Shown piece after piece: positions 61,117-64,000 of a DNA stretch of 64,000 nt (positions within the stretch are counted from its first letter, which is position 1; the number at the start of each line of letters is the position of its first letter). A program made the translations under genes and the position numbers. The stretch covers positions 1 through 64,000 of the forward strand of contig NZ_JAJGSX010000007.1 in NCBI RefSeq assembly GCF_021245725.1, in the 5' to 3' direction. The notes under the pieces were generated by a model. It worked only from the letters and a program-made list of their open reading frames with translations, did no database searches and had not been told where the DNA came from. This stretch comes from Pseudonocardia sp. TRM90224. Lineage in GTDB: Bacteria > Actinomycetota > Actinomycetes > Mycobacteriales > Pseudonocardiaceae.

Positions 61117-62169
61117 TCAGCTGGTCATGGCGCTGACGCGCTTGCGGGCGTCCTTGGCTGCGCCTTCGGCCTGGTGGGCGACCTCCGCGCCGATGACGGA
61201 GGCGCGTTCGGCGACGTCGCGACCCAGGCGGGTGGCCTGGTCGATGATGTCGGGGGCCTTCTTCTCCAGTTCGGCGCGCTTCTTGGTGGCGGCCTTCTGC
61301 AGCGCCGCGCCCCGCTTCTCGGCGGCCTTCTGCAGGGCGGCTCCGCGCTTCTCGGCCGTCTTCTGGAGCACCGCGCTGCGCTTCTCCGCCGTCTTCTGCA
61401 GCTTGGCGGCACGCTTCTCGGCGCGCTTCTTCGCCTTGGCCGCGCGCTTCGCCCAGTCGGTGGAGAGGTCGGAGGCCCGCGTGGACAGCTCGGAGGCCTT
61501 GGACGAGACCGCCGCGCCTGCGCCGGGGGCGAAGCCGGCGAGGCCCGCGGCCAGCCCGGCCACGGTGGACGCCGGCGAGCTCGCGCTGTGGCCCGCGCCG
61601 CTGATCTTCCCGCCGAGCTCGTGGACGGTGCCCGAGACGGAGCCGGAGACGTCGTGCGCCATCCCTGCGATCGACGCCGCCTGCGACGTTGCCGCGGTGC
61701 TCGCGAGGCGGGCCGCGCGTCGGCCGCGCCAGCCCAGCGAGGGTTTGCCAGCGGTGTCCGCGGCCGCGATGAGCAGCCCGCCGAGCAGGCCGACGTTCTT
61801 GAAGAAGTGGATCTGCTGCTGGCTGCGCTTCTCGGGGTCGGTCTCCTCCCAGAACCGGTGGCCGGCGAGCGTCGTCGGGATGAGCGACGCGGCCAGCGCC
61901 GTGGAGGCGAGGCGGGGGAACTTGCCCAGCGCGAGCATCGTCCCCGCGGCGATCTTCACACCCGCGTCGATCTTGATCAGCATCTCGTCGTCGGGGCGCT
62001 GCTCGAGTGGGACGGGCGCTGCCTCGACGGCCTTGTCGACCGCGGGCCCGACGGCATCGATGACCGGTTTGGCCGCCTCGGCGTGGCCCTGCGGCGACCT
62101 CAACGCGTTGATGCCGCCCGTGATGAAGATCGCTGCGAGCATCGGCCTGGCAACTCGTCGAAGGAGCAT
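61117..62169 (-). CDS. DoxX-like membrane protein with Lys/Ala-rich repeat tail
   Basis: A 350-residue protein in two parts. Residues about 1-150 are a DoxX-type four-segment membrane domain: MLLRRVARPMLAAIFITGGINALRSP, GVKIAAGTMLALGKFPRLASTALAASLIPTTLAGHRFWEE, HFFKNVGLLGGLLIAAADTAGKPSLGWRGRRA. After a flexible Ala/Gly/Ser region (about 155-245) comes a Lys/Arg/Ala-rich helical tail with four 11-residue repeats (A-E-K-R-x-A-x-L-Q-K-T/A) and more KKAPDIIDQATRLGRDVAERASV. The tail resembles histone-H1-like or Lsr2-associated basic regions, so a membrane-anchored DNA- or envelope-binding role is possible. The ATG at 62169 starts the membrane domain; an upstream GTG-type extension lacks homology. 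Confidence 0.85.
   Translation of the reverse strand: MLLRRVARPMLAAIFITGGINALRSPQGHAEAAKPVIDAVGPAVDKAVEAAPVPLEQRPDDEMLIKIDAGVKIAAGTMLALGKFPRLASTALAASLIPTTLAGHRFWEETDPEKRSQQQIHFFKNVGLLGGLLIAAADTAGKPSLGWRGRRAARLASTAATSQAASIAGMAHDVSGSVSGTVHELGGKISGAGHSASSPASTVAGLAAGLAGFAPGAGAAVSSKASELSTRASDLSTDWAKRAAKAKKRAEKRAAKLQKTAEKRSAVLQKTAEKRGAALQKAAEKRGAALQKAATKKRAELEKKAPDIIDQATRLGRDVAERASVIGAEVAHQAEGAAKDARKRVSAMTS
61288..61419 (-). repeat. four 33-base tandem repeats encoding an 11-residue Lys-rich unit
   Basis: Exact 33-base periodicity: 61288-61320, 61321-61353, 61354-61386 and 61387-61419, each encoding a variant of the A-E-K-R-x-A-x-L-Q-K-T/A unit of the basic tail. Confidence 0.9.
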
Positions 62170-62239
62170 GCCAGACGATTCCCCGAATCCGACTTCACCA
62201 AACGCTTGATCGATCAATCCGGGGTGACATCATGCGACG

Positions 62240-63184
62240 GTGACGACGAGCAGGCTTGCGATCGGACTCGACATCGGCGGCACGAAGATCGCGGGCGCGG
62301 TCGTCGACGAGCACGGCAAGGTGCTGGCCGAGGTCGTCGAGCCGACCCCGGAGGAGTCCGACGCCGAGGCCGTCGCCGCGGTGCTCCTGCGCCTGATCGA
62401 GCAGCTGCGCGCCGAGCACGACGTCATCACGATCGGGGTCGGCGCGGCCGGCATCGTCGAGTGGCCCGTCGGCAAGATGCTCTGGGCGCCGAACAACCTC
62501 TACCGCGACTGGCCGGTGCGCGAGCAGCTGGAGAAGGCGACCGGGCTGCCGGTGCGGGTCGACAACGACGCCAACGTCGCCGCGCTCGCCGAGGCCCGCC
62601 TCGGTGAGCCGTTCCCGAACATGGTGCTGGTGACGGTGGGCACCGGGATCGGTGGCGGCCTGGTGCTCGACGGCCGCATCTACCGCGGCCCGACCGGCCT
62701 CGGCGCCGAGCTCGGCCACATCATCCTCAACCCCGACGGCCCGCGCTGCGGCTGCGGCAACCACGGCTGCTTCGAGGCGTACGCATCCGGCACGGCGCTG
62801 ACCCGCATGGGCCGCGACGCCGCGGCCGACGACCCGGAGGGCCTGATCGCGCGGCTGGGGGCGGAGCAGGGCGAGGTCACCGGCCACACCGTGGTCGACG
62901 CCGTCCAGCAGGGTGACGAGGTCGCGAAGGCGCTCTTCGCCCGGCTCGGACGCTGGCTCGGCGTCGGGATCGCCTCGCTCGCCAACATCTTCGAGGTCGA
63001 CGCGGTGGTGGTCGGGGGCGGGCTCGTCGAGACCGGTGAGCTGCTGCTCGCGCCCGCCCGGGCCGCGGCGCGCGAGTTCGCCTACGCCCCGACGGCACGT
63101 GGCATCACGCCGATCCACGCCGCGACGTTCGGCGGCGATGCCGGCAAGATCGGTGCGGCGCTGCTGGCGCTCGAGCACGTCTGA
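62240..63184 (+). CDS. glkA: ROK-family glucokinase-like sugar kinase
   Basis: A 314-residue ROK kinase. The ATP-binding phosphate motif LAIGLDIGGTKIAGAVVDEHGKV is at residues 7-27, the catalytic base region VRVDNDANVAALAEA has the DND Asp, and the ROK zinc motif GCGNHGCFEAYASG is complete with His and three Cys (CGCGNHGC). VVGGGLVETGELLLAPARAAA completes the fold. The product very probably phosphorylates glucose with ATP; the symbol follows the usual actinomycete naming and is tentative. It stands alone, head-to-head with the DoxX-like gene (70 bases between starts). Confidence 0.93.
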   Translation: MTTSRLAIGLDIGGTKIAGAVVDEHGKVLAEVVEPTPEESDAEAVAAVLLRLIEQLRAEHDVITIGVGAAGIVEWPVGKMLWAPNNLYRDWPVREQLEKATGLPVRVDNDANVAALAEARLGEPFPNMVLVTVGTGIGGGLVLDGRIYRGPTGLGAELGHIILNPDGPRCGCGNHGCFEAYASGTALTRMGRDAAADDPEGLIARLGAEQGEVTGHTVVDAVQQGDEVAKALFARLGRWLGVGIASLANIFEVDAVVVGGGLVETGELLLAPARAAAREFAYAPTARGITPIHAATFGGDAGKIGAALLALEHV

Positions 63185-63216
63185 CCGACCTGAGGGCGCG
63201 CACCGGCGTCCCTCAG

Positions 63217-63229
63217 TAGGGTGAGAGCT
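63217..63229 (+). promoter_or_regulatory. -10 element and leaderless start of the PhoD-like gene
   Basis: TAGGGT at 63217-63222 is followed after 7 bases by the GTG start at 63230, so the transcript is probably leaderless. No clear -35. Confidence 0.4.
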
Positions 63230-64000
63230 GTGCCACTCGTACTCGGCCCCATCCTGCGTCACGTCGGCGAAACGACCGCACAGGTGTGGGTGCAGACGGA
63301 CCGACCGTGCACGGTCGAGGTGCTCGGTTCGAGCGCCCGCACGTTCGAGGTCGCCGGCTTCCACTACGCGCTCGTGGGCGTCGAGGGCCTCGAACCCGGC
63401 ACGACCACGCCGTACACCGTCGAGCTGGACGGCGAGCAGGTTTGGCCGCTCGCGACGAACCTCTACCCGCAAAGCCTGATCCGCACCCGCGGCGCCGAGA
63501 CCGCCCACAGCAACCGGTTCATCTTCGGGTCGTGCCGCTACGGCAAGGTCGCCGACCCGAAGCTCACGGCGAAGCTCGGCATCGACGCGCTCGACGCTTA
63601 CGCCGCCCGGATGGCGCTGCGACCGCCCGAGGAGTGGCCCGACGCGCTCCTGCTGCTCGGCGACCAGGTCTACGCCGACGAGCTCACCCCGCAGCTGCGC
63701 CGGCGCATCGCGGGGCACGCCGATCGCGACCCCGACTGGCCCGACGACGAGATCGTCGGCTACGACGAGTACGTCGGGCTCTACCGCACGTCGTGGTCGG
63801 ATCCGGAGATCCGCTGGCTGCTCTCCACCGTGCCGACCGCGATGATCTTCGACGACCACGACATCCGCGACGACTGGAACACCTCGGCCGTCTGGCGCGA
63901 CAAGATGCGCGCGACGTCGTGGTGGCACGACCGCATCCGGGCCGGGCTCGCCTCGTACTGGGTCTACCAGCACATCGGCAACCTGTCGCCGGCCGACCTC
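63230..64000 (+). CDS. PhoD-like alkaline phosphatase/phosphodiesterase, partial
   Basis: The first 257 residues of a metallophosphatase of the PhoD-like group; the gene continues past the window edge. It opens VPLVLGPILRHVGETTAQVWVQTDRPCTVEVLGS, a fibronectin-like N-terminal sandwich domain, followed from about residue 95 by the metal-binding catalytic domain with FIFGSCRYGK, DALLLLGDQVYADEL and TAMIFDDHDIRDDWN. The GDQVYAD and DDHDIRDDWN motifs are the metal ligands. There is no signal peptide, so it is cytoplasmic, unlike the secreted PhoD type. Substrate unknown. Confidence 0.9.
   Translation, partial: MPLVLGPILRHVGETTAQVWVQTDRPCTVEVLGSSARTFEVAGFHYALVGVEGLEPGTTTPYTVELDGEQVWPLATNLYPQSLIRTRGAETAHSNRFIFGSCRYGKVADPKLTAKLGIDALDAYAARMALRPPEEWPDALLLLGDQVYADELTPQLRRRIAGHADRDPDWPDDEIVGYDEYVGLYRTSWSDPEIRWLLSTVPTAMIFDDHDIRDDWNTSAVWRDKMRATSWWHDRIRAGLASYWVYQHIGNLSPADL

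Overview
The window is high-GC DNA with GTG/ATG starts, frequent 4-base ATGA/GTGA gene overlaps, F420- and mycothiol-era enzyme families and many short regulator-plus-exporter units. This points to a soil-type actinomycete, most likely Pseudonocardiaceae (Pseudonocardia or a close relative). That placement is an inference from gene content and from two kinds of intergenic repeats; no marker gene for taxonomy is present. I see no CRISPR array, rRNA, replication origin or intact prophage.

Layout. 1-1.27 kb: debris of an IS30-type transposase and of a DUF222/HNH endonuclease. 1.15-9.6 kb: a Gfo/Idh/MocA dehydrogenase, an HxlR regulator with an MFS pump, a MOSC-flavoreductase-ferredoxin fusion with an atypical SDR, a CGNR regulator, and an FAD monooxygenase with a quinone-reductase-type MDR. 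10-18.9 kb: a MarR/membrane-protein pair, an MFS pump divergent from a LacI-type regulator, an AraC-VOC-UvrA-like run, and a LysR/MFS divergent pair. 19-25.9 kb: a small exported repeat protein, a DUF4184 membrane protein, an AraC regulator flanked by repeats, a BBE-type flavoenzyme with an epimerase, and a flavoprotein divergent from an XRE-cupin regulator and methyltransferase. 26-35.7 kb: a broken NADAR gene, a SWIM zinc-finger/DUF6493 operon, a MarR operon and a divergent pair of unknowns, one YezG-like. 35.8-48.5 kb: mixed single enzymes, regulators and two more MFS pumps. 48.9-59.9 kb: a complete siderophore-uptake operon (fused siderophore-interacting protein, binding lipoprotein, two FecCD permeases, ATPase, heterodimeric ABC exporter/importer pair) divergent from a double-length AraC regulator, with an iron-box-like palindrome between them. 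60-64 kb: elongator tRNA-Met, a DoxX-like membrane protein with a Lys/Ala repeat tail, a ROK sugar kinase and the start of a PhoD-like phosphatase.

How the parts work together. Five MFS exporters lie next to or near HxlR, LacI, LysR or MarR/AraC-type regulators; together with a UvrA-like resistance ATPase, a serine hydrolase, an MBL hydrolase and several VOC/YciI/DinB stress-type genes, the window reads as a detoxification-rich accessory stretch followed by an iron-acquisition cluster and a more conserved end. At least eight genes show a TANNNT -10 element 6-8 bases before the start codon, so leaderless transcripts are probably common here.

The most unusual item is a dispersed family of four tiny Cys-rich proteins (about 9.7, 26.0, 40.3 and 44.1 kb). 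They share a 15-residue N-terminal motif, [DE]-[RH]-[LV]-L-x-x-[FLV]-[VA]-P-[KQN]-x-x-A-x-A, followed by unrelated Cys-rich C-terminal parts that each end in Cys. This leader-plus-variable-core design resembles a secreted or post-translationally modified peptide family; I do not recognise it as an assigned family.
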